This document shows positions 16,134 through 25,292 of a stretch of 47,920 bases of DNA, in pieces. The notes below the pieces were generated by a model that was not told the DNA's origin, searched no databases, and saw nothing but the letters and a program-made list of their open reading frames with translations. Each line of letters opens with the position of its first letter. Position 1 is the first letter of the stretch. The translations under genes and the position numbers were made by a program. Origin of the DNA: Curvibacter sp. (GTDB taxonomy: Bacteria; Pseudomonadota; Gammaproteobacteria; Burkholderiales; Burkholderiaceae_C); NCBI GenBank assembly GCA_003987795.1, contig RXJO01000252.1, positions 1,236 to 49,155 on the forward strand, read 5' to 3'.

Positions 16134-17156
16134 TCACACCTGCACCAGCCCCGGCGTGGCCTGCCAACGGCCGGCCTTGTCGACCACCAGCACATCCACC
16201 GCCCACTGCGGCGCCAGTTGCAGGGCGCCTTCGAAGCCGGCCACGAACATCACCTTGGTCAGGGCGTCGGCCAGCGCACACGATGGGGCCGCCACGGTGA
16301 CGGCGGCCAGCCCGGTGGGCGAGTAACCCGTGTGGGGGTCGAAGATGTGGTGGTGCCGACGGTCTGCACTGAAGGGGGTCTGGTTGTCGGCCGAGGTGGC
16401 GATGCAACGGCCCCCCAGGGCCAGCCGGGTCAGCAGGGCCGATTCGTCGCGCGGGTTGGCAATGCCCAGCACCCAGCCACGCTGGGCATTGGGCCGACCC
16501 ATGGCCGCCCACTCGCCGGTGTTGATCAACGCATGCTCGATGCCGTGCTCGCGCAAGGTGGCGCGCACCCGGTCAGCGGCGTAGCCCTGGGCAATGCCGT
16601 TGAGCGTGACGGCCATGCCCGGCACGCCCAGGGTGATCTGTTGGGGCGCGATCTGCAACTGGCGCCAGTCGACCTTGGCACGCGCCTCCGACACCGCCTC
16701 GGTGCTGGGCAGCTGGCCCTCGCGGCCGGCCGCCTCGAAGGCCTCCCACAGGGGCTGCACCGTCACGTCGAAACTGCCCTGGCTGCGTGCCGACACCTGC
16801 TGGGCCAGTTGCAACACCTGCAGCAGGTCGGGGTCGGGCTGGCGCAAACGCCCGCTGCGGTTCAGCCGGCGCAGCGCGCTGTCGGGCTGGAACAGGCTCA
16901 TCTGCGATTCGATGTGGCGCAGCGTGGCCACCGCCGCGTCCAGGGCGGCTTCGGCCATGACGGCCTCGCGGTGCGCCACCCGCAGCGAGAGCACCGTGCC
17001 CAGCGCCACCATCGAGCGGTCGCGCCAGACCAGGCCCTCCAGGGCCAGGTCGCTGGCAAAGCGGCGCGGCGCCCGCCGCTCGGTGCCAAAGGCACGCCCC
17101 AGCATGCCGGATGCCCCCAGCCCCAGGCTGGTCTGCAAGAAAACGCGCTTGTTCAT
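16134..17156 (-). CDS. apbE: ApbE-type FMN transferase
   Basis: A 340-residue exported flavin transferase with an N-terminal signal. Family motifs are the G-T-V-L-S-L-R-V region (about 51-58), G-S-F-D-V-T-V-Q-P-L-W, L-N-G-I-A-Q-G-Y-A-A-D, I-N-T-G-E-W-A-A-M-G and H-H-H-I-F-D-P-H-T-G-Y. ApbE attaches FMN covalently to a Thr or Ser in FMN-binding domains of periplasmic or membrane proteins. Its start overlaps the stop of the NosR-like gene by four bases, and that protein has such an FMN-binding domain, so it is the expected substrate. The ATG at 17156 is chosen from this overlap; longer readings upstream are only the NosR shadow frame. Confidence 0.88.
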   Translation of the reverse strand: MNKRVFLQTSLGLGASGMLGRAFGTERRAPRRFASDLALEGLVWRDRSMVALGTVLSLRVAHREAVMAEAALDAAVATLRHIESQMSLFQPDSALRRLNRSGRLRQPDPDLLQVLQLAQQVSARSQGSFDVTVQPLWEAFEAAGREGQLPSTEAVSEARAKVDWRQLQIAPQQITLGVPGMAVTLNGIAQGYAADRVRATLREHGIEHALINTGEWAAMGRPNAQRGWVLGIANPRDESALLTRLALGGRCIATSADNQTPFSADRRHHHIFDPHTGYSPTGLAAVTVAAPSCALADALTKVMFVAGFEGALQLAPQWAVDVLVVDKAGRWQATPGLVQV

Positions 17157-19375
17157 GGGGTCTCCTCCTGAATCGGGGCCGGCTGCAGCGGGATCACGCG
17201 CGCGCTGCCCGGCTGGCGTTGTTGCTGGATGCGCGGCACACACAGGCTGTCGCTCTCGTAGATCACCACACAGTCCAGGCACTGAAAGCACTCGTCGTAG
17301 TCCACCCGGCCGCTGCGTTCGATGGCCTGGTAGGCGCAATCGCTGCGGCAGCGCTGGCAGGGCTGGCCACATTCGCTGCGTCGGGCGATCCAGTCGAGGC
17401 GACGCAGCCGCCCCAGCCAGACCATGCCGGCCCCCAGCGGACACAGGTAGCGGCAGTAGCCCTTGTAGAAGAAAGCGCTGAAGCCCACCAGCGCCAGCGC
17501 CCACAGCACATAGGGCCAGGCGCGCACAAAATTGAGCGTGATGCTGGTCTTGAAAGGCTCCACTTCGACCAGACGGTCGGTCCAGGTAACCGACAGGCAG
17601 GCACTGATCAGGATGACGATCAGCACGCCGTGCTTGACCCGCTTGAGTCGCCGGTCCCAACGCTCCGGCACCCGACGCGCGCGCAGACCCAGCCGCCGCG
17701 CCAGTTGGCTGCTCAGCTCTTGCAAGGCGCCGAAGGGGCACAGCCAGCCGCAGAAGGTGCCGCGCCCCCACAGCACGAAGCTCAGCGCCACAAAGGCCCA
17801 CAGCGACACGGTCATGGGGTCGTACAGGAAGAAGTCCAGACTGCGTCGCGCCAGCAGCGCCTGCAAGAGGGCCGTGAAGTTGACGACCGACAGTTGCCCC
17901 TGCGCGAACCAGCCGATGAACCCCAGGGTGAACAGCAGGTAGCCATTGCGGAACCAGCGCAGGCGCTGCGGGTGCCGGCTCAGGCGTTCGGGGCGGCTCA
18001 GCACCACCGCCAGCACCACCAGCCCCAGGGCCAGCACCGCCAGCTCCCAGGCGCGGCTGCGCCAGATGCTGTGCCAGGTCTTGCTGTCGCTGGCGCCGGC
18101 CTCCACATAGGCCTCGGGCAGGCGCGCCGAAAACTCGAAACTGCGCCGCACCTTCTCGGGGTAGATGGCGCCCTTGCTGCGCGTGACCTGCAGACCGAAG
18201 TCGAGCGGCTGGGACGGATCCAGCCCGGCGGCCCCGATGACCCGGAACACGCGCCACTCGGCGCCCCTCAGGGACTCTGGCACTTGCAGAGGCTGCTTCA
18301 GGTCGGTGTCGAGGTCGCGCATTTCCAGTGGCAGCTTCTGCTGCTGCAGGGTCAGGCGGTCGGGCACGGCACCGCGCACGAAGTCCTCGCCCAGCATCGA
18401 GTAACGACCGTCGGCCAGCAAAAGCAGGGCATGGTCGCCGGGCTCGATGCTGCGGTTCAAGGCCTCCCAGTCCGCCGGACTCAGCAGGTTGCGGCCCACG
18501 GCCGGCACGCTGAGCCAGGCGAAGTGCAGATCGACAAAGCGCCCGTCGGGGCTGGCCAGGGCCTGCGGATCCTGGCCCTCGCCCAAGGTGCCGGCAAAGG
18601 CCTGCTCGATGTCGCGGTTGAGAAAGCGGTGACGGGCCACCAGGCCCGCCTTCTGCAGACCGGCCCAATCGAGCGCTTGGAACGCACTGGTGCGGATGTG
18701 GGCGATCAGATCGGGGTCACGCCCCTCGCCAAAGCCCAGGCGGGCGCGCGCCACTTTCAGCGAGGACGACAGCAGTGACTGGTTCAGGATGCGCACCGAG
18801 GCCGTGGCCTTGGCCACCCCATCGATGCTGACGTTGCTGCCCGAACGGTCACCTCGGCCCTGCGGCGCACCGATGCGGATGTTCTGCGTCAGCGACAAGC
18901 CCTTGTACTGCTCGACAAAGGCATGCATGGGCGCCTCGCCCAGACCATCGAGAAACACCGGTTCATGCTGCGACAGCACACGCACATCCATGAACCGGCC
19001 CTTGGCATCGAGCAGCACCAGCAGGTTGAAGGGCGTGCCCGAGAACCCGGGCAGAGGCGCCAGGTCGATCGACTCGAAGGCATAGGCCACCACCGGGGTC
19101 GCGGTGGCGTCTTGCTTGAGGATGGGCCAGACCGGCAGGTCGCTCGCCTTCTCGCCGACGATGAGCGGCGAAGGGAAAGCCTTCTCCATCGCCGCCCGGT
19201 CCATCACGCCAGCCTGGGTCAGGCCGGCCAGGGCCCACAGGAACAGGCTGGCGAGCCAGGGCCAGAGGCTCCTGCCGCCGCCTGGGCTGCGGGTTTTGAC
19301 AGCGCCTGATGGGCGCTCAAGTGCCACTGTGACACGCGGACGACTGCAACAGTCGCGACAAGACCACCGATTCAT
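17153..19375 (-). CDS. NosR/NirI-family flavo-iron-sulfur membrane protein
   Basis: A 740-residue protein. An N-terminal signal anchor (about 36-55) is followed by a periplasmic FMN-binding domain with the flavinylation-type motif D-G-V-A-K-A-T. Then come five to six membrane helices (from about 420) carrying the polyferredoxin-like motifs F-C-G-W-L-C-P and Y-C-R-Y-L-C-P. A C-terminal cysteine-rich part (C-x3-C-x2-C-x3-C and C-x2-C-x2-C) binds 4Fe-4S clusters. NosR passes electrons to nitrous oxide reductase, but no nos gene is present here; instead it is divergent from the quinoprotein alcohol dehydrogenase and coupled to apbE. Electron exchange between the quinone pool and periplasmic carriers is a fair inference. 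The ATG at 19375 is supported by a GGAGAG site; a GTG at 19327 would be the short alternative. Confidence 0.85.
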   Translation of the reverse strand: MNRWSCRDCCSRPRVTVALERPSGAVKTRSPGGGRSLWPWLASLFLWALAGLTQAGVMDRAAMEKAFPSPLIVGEKASDLPVWPILKQDATATPVVAYAFESIDLAPLPGFSGTPFNLLVLLDAKGRFMDVRVLSQHEPVFLDGLGEAPMHAFVEQYKGLSLTQNIRIGAPQGRGDRSGSNVSIDGVAKATASVRILNQSLLSSSLKVARARLGFGEGRDPDLIAHIRTSAFQALDWAGLQKAGLVARHRFLNRDIEQAFAGTLGEGQDPQALASPDGRFVDLHFAWLSVPAVGRNLLSPADWEALNRSIEPGDHALLLLADGRYSMLGEDFVRGAVPDRLTLQQQKLPLEMRDLDTDLKQPLQVPESLRGAEWRVFRVIGAAGLDPSQPLDFGLQVTRSKGAIYPEKVRRSFEFSARLPEAYVEAGASDSKTWHSIWRSRAWELAVLALGLVVLAVVLSRPERLSRHPQRLRWFRNGYLLFTLGFIGWFAQGQLSVVNFTALLQALLARRSLDFFLYDPMTVSLWAFVALSFVLWGRGTFCGWLCPFGALQELSSQLARRLGLRARRVPERWDRRLKRVKHGVLIVILISACLSVTWTDRLVEVEPFKTSITLNFVRAWPYVLWALALVGFSAFFYKGYCRYLCPLGAGMVWLGRLRRLDWIARRSECGQPCQRCRSDCAYQAIERSGRVDYDECFQCLDCVVIYESDSLCVPRIQQQRQPGSARVIPLQPAPIQEETP
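19327..19355. promoter_or_regulatory. CTGTGACAC motif and CGACTG inverted repeat
   Basis: CTGTGACAC (19327-19335) is followed by the inverted repeat CGACTG-CAA-CAGTCG (19341-19355). Both fall in the first codons of the NosR-like gene if the 19375 start is right, about 290-320 bases before the dehydrogenase promoter. They may be upstream sites for the divergent dehydrogenase promoter. Confidence 0.3.
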
Positions 19376-19518
19376 TCTGGTACAGCTCTCCGGGTATTCA
19401 CGGAGCCCACAACAGGCCCTCGGTCATGCTGCAACGCACCGTGCGGGTCTCGCTGCAGGCCCCTCCGATCGCGACAGTCACCCCTGGGTGAAAGCCCACC
19501 GAAATACCTCTTCTGCAA

Positions 19519-19531
19519 GGGAAGAAATCCC
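19519..19531. promoter_or_regulatory. GGGA-N5-TCCC element upstream of alcohol dehydrogenase
   Basis: GGGA-AGAAA-TCCC matches the outer arms of the palindrome upstream of TonB receptor 1 (13365-13377). It lies 114 bases before the sigma-54-type promoter. It is a candidate operator for a NarL-type regulator, by inference only. Confidence 0.4.
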
Positions 19532-19644
19532 GCCATCGAGGACCTCGGCACGACCGGTCATGGCGTTCTTGATTGCAGGTTTCGGGCCCGCGGCCCCCGG
19601 GTTTCCACGAGGGCGGCAAGGCCTCCCGCCGAAGCTCAAGAGAT

Positions 19645-19659
19645 TGGTACGCATATTGC
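19645..19659 (+). promoter_or_regulatory. Sigma-54 promoter of the quinoprotein alcohol dehydrogenase
   Basis: TGGTACG-CATA-TTGC differs from the consensus TGGCACG-N4-TTGC at one base and has exact GG-N10-GC spacing. The predicted start near 19671 gives a leader of about 48 bases to the ATG at 19719, which has a GAGGAG ribosome site. Confidence 0.78.
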
Positions 19660-19718
19660 GGACAAGGCCGCCGGGTACATGTCGTTTCACCCAGGATGAG
19701 TACAACGAGGAGATCAAG

Positions 19719-21470
19719 ATGAAACTGAAACTGTTGGCCACTTTGATGGCCGTGGGCATGGGCGTCGGCAACCAGGCAGCACATGCCGTGGTGACGCAAG
19801 AGATGGTGGACAACGCCGCAGGCGACACCAAAGAGGTGTTGACCTGGGGCATGGGCAACGAGGGGCAGCGCTACTCGCCGCTCAAGCAGGTGAACACCGA
19901 GACCGTGAAGCGCCTGGTGCCGGCATGGAGCTTCTCCTTCGGTGGCGAGAAGCAGCGCGGCCAGGAGTCACAGCCGGTGATCCACAACGGCAAGATGTTC
20001 GTCACGGCCTCGTACTCGCGCATCTACGCGCTGGACGCTGCCACCGGTCAGAAACTCTGGAAGTATGAGCACCGCCTGCCCGAAGGCATCATGCCCTGCT
20101 GCGACGTGGTCAACCGCGGTGCCGCGCTGTTCGACAACCTGGTCATCTTCGCCACGCTGGACGCCCAGCTGGTGGCCCTGAACCAGGACAACGGCGAAGT
20201 GGTCTGGAAGGAAAAGATCGACGATTACCGCGCCGGCTACTCGGCCACGGCCGCCCCCATCGTGGCCAATGGCCTGTTGCTGACGGGCGTGTCGGGCGGT
20301 GAGTTCGGTGTGGTCGGCCGCGTCGAAGCGCGCGACCCCAAGACAGGCCGCCTGGTCTGGACCCGCCCCACCGTGGAAGGCCACATGGGCTACACCTACG
20401 ACAAGGACGGCAAGGCCACCGAAAACGGCGTCTCGGGCGACACCAACAAGACCTGGCCCGGCGACCTCTGGAAAACAGGTGGCGCAGCCACCTGGCTGGG
20501 CGGTACCTATGACAAGCGCACCGGCCTGGCGTACTTCGGCGCCGGCAACCCCGCGCCCTGGAACAGCCACCTGCGCAAAGGCGACAACCTGTTCTCCAGT
20601 TCGACCGTGGCCATCGACGTGAAGACCGGCCAGATCAAGTGGCACTACCAGAACACGCCCAACGACGCCTGGGACTTCGACGGCGTGAACGAGTTCGTGA
20701 CCTTCGACATGGATGGCAAGCGCTTGGGCGGCAAGGCCGACCGCAACGGCTACTTCTATGTGAACGACGCCGCCACCGGCAAGCTGGTCAACGCCTTCCC
20801 CTTCGTGCGCAAGACCACCTGGGCCAATGGCATCGACCTGAAGACCGGCCGCCCGAACTTCGTCGCCGAAAACCGCCCGGGCGACCCGACCGCAGGAGCC
20901 GACGGCAAGAAGGGCAGCGCCGTGTTCGCCGCACCGGGCTTCCTGGGCGGCAAGAACCAGATGCCCATGGCCTACAGCCCGGACACCAGGATGTTCTACG
21001 TGCCCGCCAACGAATGGGGCATGGAAATCTGGAACGAGCCCATCGCCTACAAGAAGGGCGCCGCCTACCTGGGTGCGGGCTTCACCATCAAGCCCCTGAA
21101 CGAGGACTACATCGGTGCCCTGCGCGCGGTGGACCCGAAGAGCGGCAAGATCGTGTGGGAAGTCAAGAACAATGCCCCGCTGTGGGGTGGTGTGATGACC
21201 ACCGCCGGCAACCTGGTTTTCTGGGGCACGCCCGAAGGCTTCCTGAAGGCCGCCGACGCCAAGACGGGCAAGGTGGTGTGGCAGTTCCAGACCGGCTCGG
21301 GCGTGGTGGCCCCGCCGGTCACCTGGCAGAAGGACGGCCAGCAGTTCGTGGCCGTGGTCTCGGGCTGGGGTGGCGCGGTGCCGCTGTGGGGCGGCGATGT
21401 GGCCAAGCGCGTGAACTTCCTGGAGCAAGGCGGCAGCGTGTGGGTGTTCAAGCTGGCTGACGCCAAGTAA
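19719..21470 (+). CDS. PQQ-dependent alcohol dehydrogenase with lanthanide-type active site
   Basis: A 583-residue soluble quinoprotein (type I; no fused cytochrome domain) with a signal peptide cut near A-H-A (23). The eight-bladed propeller repeats show as A-x-D-x-x-T-G-x-x-x-W motifs. Active-site features are the vicinal disulfide C127-C128, the metal ligands E195 (G-G-E-F-G) and N277 (G-A-G-N-P-A-P-W-N), the catalytic base D319 and a second Asp at 321 in W-D-F-D-G. The second Asp is Ala in calcium MxaF and Ser in calcium PedE/ExaA, but Asp in XoxF and PedH, which use lanthanides. The enzyme oxidises alcohols in the periplasm and passes electrons to cytochrome c. The ATG is chosen for its ribosome site and signal peptide. 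The substrate range is unknown. Confidence 0.93.
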   Translation: MKLKLLATLMAVGMGVGNQAAHAVVTQEMVDNAAGDTKEVLTWGMGNEGQRYSPLKQVNTETVKRLVPAWSFSFGGEKQRGQESQPVIHNGKMFVTASYSRIYALDAATGQKLWKYEHRLPEGIMPCCDVVNRGAALFDNLVIFATLDAQLVALNQDNGEVVWKEKIDDYRAGYSATAAPIVANGLLLTGVSGGEFGVVGRVEARDPKTGRLVWTRPTVEGHMGYTYDKDGKATENGVSGDTNKTWPGDLWKTGGAATWLGGTYDKRTGLAYFGAGNPAPWNSHLRKGDNLFSSSTVAIDVKTGQIKWHYQNTPNDAWDFDGVNEFVTFDMDGKRLGGKADRNGYFYVNDAATGKLVNAFPFVRKTTWANGIDLKTGRPNFVAENRPGDPTAGADGKKGSAVFAAPGFLGGKNQMPMAYSPDTRMFYVPANEWGMEIWNEPIAYKKGAAYLGAGFTIKPLNEDYIGALRAVDPKSGKIVWEVKNNAPLWGGVMTTAGNLVFWGTPEGFLKAADAKTGKVVWQFQTGSGVVAPPVTWQKDGQQFVAVVSGWGGAVPLWGGDVAKRVNFLEQGGSVWVFKLADAK

Positions 21471-21498
21471 GCCGGGCCACCAAGCCTGTGACGCCCAC

Positions 21499-21541
21499 GC
21501 CGCGGCGGGCCCTGATCTCCGGGGCCCACCGCGGCTTTTTT
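21499..21541 (+). terminator. Strong rho-independent terminator after alcohol dehydrogenase
   Basis: A 14-bp GC-rich stem (21499-21512 with 21522-21535, one C/A mismatch) is followed by six T. It lies 28 bases after the stop codon and may also serve the convergent receptor gene. Confidence 0.9.
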
Positions 21542-21575
21542 CATGGGCGCACAGGCGGGGCATCAGCGCGCCGGC

Positions 21576-23711
21576 TCAGAACTTCAGCACGGCCTTCACG
21601 CCCATCACCCAGTTGCGCCCTGGCGCCGGTTCGTAGAACTGGCTGTTGGCCTGGTTGACGATGAGCGAACCCACGTACTGGCGGTCGGCCAGGTTGTCGA
21701 CCCGCAGGAACTCGGTGAGCTGCCAGGCCCCCACTTGCTGGCGGGCCACCACACGCGCATTGAGCACGCCGTAGCCACCGGCGAACGCGGTGTTGGCATC
21801 GGAGGCGGCCATGTTGCCCACCAGGCGCGCCTCAACGCCGGCCTCCCAGGCCCGGTCGGCCTTTTGCCAGACCAGCTCGGTGAACAGGCTGCGCCCAGGC
21901 ACGCCCGGCAGACGCCGGCCGGCGGCGATCAGCACCGGGGTGGCCGCAGCGTAGCTGGTATAGGCCTCGTCGACCGTGGCACTGAGAAAGCTCAACGCGG
22001 TGTTGGAACGCAGCTGCCATGGCAGCTCGGCCGCCAGGCTGAGCTCGAAGCCCTGGCGGCTGGTGCGCGGCGCGTTCATGAAGGCGGTGCGGCCGCTGTT
22101 GCTGGCGGCAATCACGATGTCGTTGCGGGTTTTGGACGAGAACAGCGCGGCCTGCCCGCGCAGGCCCTGGGCCAGCTCGGTCTTCAGGCCCAGCTCGATC
22201 TGATGCGTGCTGGCGGCCTGCAGGCCGAAGTTACCGGTGTTGGCCACGCTGCTGCTGATCAATGAGGCCGGGGTGTAGGCCAGCTGGTTCAGCGTGGGGG
22301 TGTCAAAGCCGCTGCCATACGACACATAGACGTTGGTGTCGTCGCGCAGGTAATGCTGCCACGACAGCATGCCGGTGGTGGCACGGAAGCGGCTCAGGCC
22401 GGTGCCGGGCTGCTTGTTGTTGCTTTGCGAGCCCAGCTCGGTGCTCGAGTGGCGCAGGCCGGCGCTCACGGTGTCGCGTTCGCCCAGGCGCAGCTCAGCC
22501 TGCAGGTAGGTGTCGAGGTTGCTGGCGTACTGGCTCAGGTCCTGGTTGCTGGCGGTGCTGGGCTGGGCGACGCCCGCGACGTTGTTGGCGGTGAGGCGCC
22601 GGTCGTTGTTGCGGTTGCTGTCCAGCCCGGCCACCCATTGCAGGGGTTGCCCCGCCAGCGTGGTCTTCTGCTGCCAGTGCAGATCCAGCCCGTAGAAGGT
22701 GCGGGCCAGGTTGATCACGCCATTGCTGGCCGGCGTGAGGCCGGTGAGCGCCGAGCCGGCCAGAAACTGCTGGGTCTTGCGCTCGCCGTAGTAGGGCGAG
22801 ATCACCAGGGTGTTGCTGGCATCGAAGGCATGGGTGAGCACCATGCCGCCCTGGGTCTGGCGCACCGTCTTGCGGGTGTCGTAGGCCAAGGCGAAGTTGC
22901 CAGGCTGGGTGCGGTTCTGCTGCAGCTGGGCCGCGGTCAGGCCCAACGGGTCTTGGGCGCTCAGGTCAACCTGGTTGGCCACCAGTTGCACCTGGGTGCC
23001 GGTGGAGAGCTTGAAGCTCAGCTTGGCGTTGGTGTTGTCACGCGTGGCCGCACTGTGCTGGCGGTAGCCGGTGCTTTCGAGCTTGCCGGTGTTGAGCACG
23101 TAGTTGATGCCGTCTTGCTCGCCCGTGGCCTTGAGGCCGTATTTGCGCAGGCCATAGGAGCCGGTCTCGAAGTACGGCGTGAGCTGCAGCCCGGGCTGGC
23201 CTTTTTCGGTGAAGACGCTGATCACGCCGCCCGAGGCATTGCCATACAGCACCGAGAAGGGACCACGCAAGACCTCGACGTGATCGGCCGAGGCCAGGTC
23301 GATGTGCGAGATCTGGCCCTGGCCGTCGGCCACGGTGCCCGGGATGCCATCCACGAAGATGCGCAGGCCGCGCGCGCCGAAGGTGGAGTTGGCGCCAAAG
23401 CCGCGCGAAGAGATCTGCAGATCCTGGGCGTAGTTCTGGCGGTTCAGCGCGTACAGGCCGGGCACGCGCACCAGTGACTCCGACAGGTTGGCCTGGGCCT
23501 GGCCCTCCTGGATCTGATCACGTGACACCAGATTGACCGAGGCTGCGGTGTCCATGATCTTCTGCTCGGCGCGGCTGGCCGAGACCACCACATCGGACAG
23601 CGTCTGGGCGCCGGCCCCCGCCCCCACCAGCAGGCAGCACCACAAAGCAGCACTGGCCGTGGCCGTGCAACGGAATCGGGAAGGGACATGGGTCAGGTGG
23701 GAGGAAGACAT
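21576..23711 (-). CDS. TonB-dependent outer-membrane receptor 2
   Basis: A 711-residue receptor. The signal peptide ends near G-A-G-A-Q and is followed by a TonB-box-like L-S-D-V-V-V-S-A. The plug contains S-R-G-F-G, I-F-V-D-G-I-P, V-E-V-L-R-G-P-F-S-V-L-Y-G-N-A-S-G-G-V-I and ends near residue 160. The barrel finishes with a terminal strand N-W-V-M-G-V-K-A-V-L-K-F. It has the classical siderophore/metal receptor layout and is only distantly like receptor 1. The ATG at 23711 is chosen because it begins the signal peptide; an upstream reading to 24191 runs through the divergent kinase. It is divergent from the MoxY-like kinase. The ligand is unknown; a metal chelate or PQQ-like molecule would fit the setting. 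Confidence 0.85.
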   Translation of the reverse strand: MSSSHLTHVPSRFRCTATASAALWCCLLVGAGAGAQTLSDVVVSASRAEQKIMDTAASVNLVSRDQIQEGQAQANLSESLVRVPGLYALNRQNYAQDLQISSRGFGANSTFGARGLRIFVDGIPGTVADGQGQISHIDLASADHVEVLRGPFSVLYGNASGGVISVFTEKGQPGLQLTPYFETGSYGLRKYGLKATGEQDGINYVLNTGKLESTGYRQHSAATRDNTNAKLSFKLSTGTQVQLVANQVDLSAQDPLGLTAAQLQQNRTQPGNFALAYDTRKTVRQTQGGMVLTHAFDASNTLVISPYYGERKTQQFLAGSALTGLTPASNGVINLARTFYGLDLHWQQKTTLAGQPLQWVAGLDSNRNNDRRLTANNVAGVAQPSTASNQDLSQYASNLDTYLQAELRLGERDTVSAGLRHSSTELGSQSNNKQPGTGLSRFRATTGMLSWQHYLRDDTNVYVSYGSGFDTPTLNQLAYTPASLISSSVANTGNFGLQAASTHQIELGLKTELAQGLRGQAALFSSKTRNDIVIAASNSGRTAFMNAPRTSRQGFELSLAAELPWQLRSNTALSFLSATVDEAYTSYAAATPVLIAAGRRLPGVPGRSLFTELVWQKADRAWEAGVEARLVGNMAASDANTAFAGGYGVLNARVVARQQVGAWQLTEFLRVDNLADRQYVGSLIVNQANSQFYEPAPGRNWVMGVKAVLKF

Positions 23712-23820
23712 GGCGGTAGGGCAATCGATCAGGATCTGGCAACGGAAAGAGGCCGTCGCTCTCCGAGCAGTGTCTGCAATCCGAGCGCCCGATGCCATCG
23801 GGCAAATCTGCATTCGAGGC

Positions 23821-23835
23821 TCATGATTTTCATGA
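23821..23835. promoter_or_regulatory. Double TCATGA repeat between receptor 2 and the kinase gene
   Basis: TCATGA-TTT-TCATGA consists of two self-palindromic hexamers three bases apart, in the 219-base divergent gap. A CCGGG-CAAA-CCCGG hairpin follows at 23849-23862. It is a plausible operator for either gene. No sigma-54 promoter with correct spacing is seen in this gap. Confidence 0.35.
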
Positions 23836-23930
23836 AAGGGTGGCTGCCCCGGGCAAACCCGGATGCCACAGAGCGCTAGCATCGACCCCATGCTCCAACT
23901 TGCCGCCTGCCCCAACCGCAGCCCACGCCC

Positions 23931-25292
23931 ATGAGCCTGCGGCTGCAAGTGAACCTGATCATCACCGTGCTGCTGGGCCTGATGGCCTCGCTGCTGGTGG
24001 GCCTGCAGATCGACAACACCCGGCGCAGCGTGCGCGACGAGGTGGACGGCGCCAACGTGGTGGCCAGCCAATTGCTGGGCCGGGTGAACTGGGTGTACGG
24101 CTACGGCGGCCTGGACGGCATGCGTGAATTCCTCAACGGTGTGGGCCGGGTGCGCGCCAACGACATCCAGCTTTTTGATGCACTGGGCCAACAGCTGTAC
24201 CGATCGCCCCCCTCGCCCTACAAGCCCGGGCGCGAGGCCCCGGCTTGGTACACCCGGCTGGTGTCACCGCCACTGGCACCGCGAGAGATCACCCTGCCCA
24301 ACGGACGCATCGTGCTCTATGCCGACCCTTCTCGCGCGGTGCTCGACGGTTGGGACGACCTGCTGCCCATGCTGGGCGGGGTGCTGGCGGGCTTTGCCCT
24401 GGCCAATGCCGCGGTGTGGGCGCTGATGGGCCGCGCGCTCAAACCGCTGCAGCAGGTGGCCGAGGGGCTGCGTGCGATGGAGGGCGGCCACTACGCGATC
24501 CGCCTGCCCGAAGGTGGTGGCCGCGAGCCGCGCCAGGTGGCCCAGGCCTTCAACCGCATGGCCCAGGCGGTGCAGGACAAGGCCGAGGCCCAGCGCGCCG
24601 CCCAGGAGGCCCGCCAGGCCCTGGCCGAAAGCCGCGAGTTGGCCCAGTGGGTGCACGCCCGCATCGAAGAGGAACGCGGCGCGATCGCCCGCGAGCTGCA
24701 CGACGAGCTGGGCCAGCAGATCACCGCCATCAAGAGCGCGGGCCTGACCATCCAACGCCGAATCGCCCCCGGCGACCCTGCATTGAGCCAGTCGGCCCAG
24801 CTGGTGCTGAGCTGTGCCGACCACATCTACGAAGGCATGCATCGGCTGGTGGCCCGCCTGCGCCCCTTGGCCCTCGACCCCTTTGGCCTGGGCGATGCCT
24901 TGCAGGAGCTGCTGGGCGACTGGCGCCAGAGCCACCCCGGCCTGCAGTTCTCGCTGCGGCTGGAAGGCCCCCTCGAAAGCCTGGACGAAGCCACGGCCAC
25001 GGCCGCCTACCGCATCGTGCAGGAGGCCGTGACCAATGCCCTGCGCCACGCCCAGGCGCAGCACATCGAGGTGGCAGTCACCGTGCAGGCACAGAGCGTG
25101 CTGTTGTGGACGGCCGATGACGGGCAGGGGCAGTTGGATGACCTGCTCGCGCCGCGCCACTACGGCGTGGCCGGCATGCGCGAACGCGCCCAGGCCCTGG
25201 GCGGCGAGCTGGTATTTGAACAACGCCCCACGGGCGGCCTGGCCCTGCGCGCCCGGCTGCCCCGCGCGGGCCAGAAGGGAGATGGCGCGTGA
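23931..25292 (+). CDS. MoxY-like sensor histidine kinase (pair 2)
   Basis: A 453-residue kinase. TM1 is about 8-25, a periplasmic sensor about 26-144 resembles the LapD/MoxY-type input domain, TM2 is about 145-165 and HAMP about 166-215. The HisKA_3 region has H257 in R-E-L-H-D-E-L-G-Q, and the HATPase domain contains E-A-V-T-N-A-L-R-H and G-V-A-G-M-R-E-R. MoxY and MxaY kinases control quinoprotein methanol dehydrogenase genes in Paracoccus and methylotrophs, so a role in the alcohol or metal response fits. The ribosome site is weak. The regulator gene overlaps by four bases. The sensor assignment is from pattern memory, not an alignment. Confidence 0.85.
   Translation: MSLRLQVNLIITVLLGLMASLLVGLQIDNTRRSVRDEVDGANVVASQLLGRVNWVYGYGGLDGMREFLNGVGRVRANDIQLFDALGQQLYRSPPSPYKPGREAPAWYTRLVSPPLAPREITLPNGRIVLYADPSRAVLDGWDDLLPMLGGVLAGFALANAAVWALMGRALKPLQQVAEGLRAMEGGHYAIRLPEGGGREPRQVAQAFNRMAQAVQDKAEAQRAAQEARQALAESRELAQWVHARIEEERGAIARELHDELGQQITAIKSAGLTIQRRIAPGDPALSQSAQLVLSCADHIYEGMHRLVARLRPLALDPFGLGDALQELLGDWRQSHPGLQFSLRLEGPLESLDEATATAAYRIVQEAVTNALRHAQAQHIEVAVTVQAQSVLLWTADDGQGQLDDLLAPRHYGVAGMRERAQALGGELVFEQRPTGGLALRARLPRAGQKGDGA

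Larger units (their letters stand above)
19376..19718. other. Divergent intergenic region between nosR-like and alcohol dehydrogenase genes
   Basis: These 343 bases hold no convincing gene; I looked for a small pqqA-like ORF with Glu-x3-Tyr and found none. They contain CTCCG-N8-CGGAG (19388-19405), GGGA-AGAAA-TCCC (19519-19531) and a sigma-54-type promoter (19645-19659). A second TCGCGACA octamer (19469-19476) repeats one at 19353-19360. Confidence 0.6.

Noticed and set aside
19327-19327. GTG at 19327 as the start of the NosR-like protein
   Set aside because: It has no ribosome site; the ATG at 19375 has GGAGAG at good distance. It is kept only as an alternative.
19376-19718. A pqqA-like short ORF before the dehydrogenase
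   Set aside because: The short frames seen lack the Glu-x3-Tyr core and have no ribosome sites.
23852-23868. GCAA...TGCCA (minus) before TonB receptor 2, sigma-54-like
   Set aside because: Spacing is eleven rather than ten, and part of it is a hairpin.
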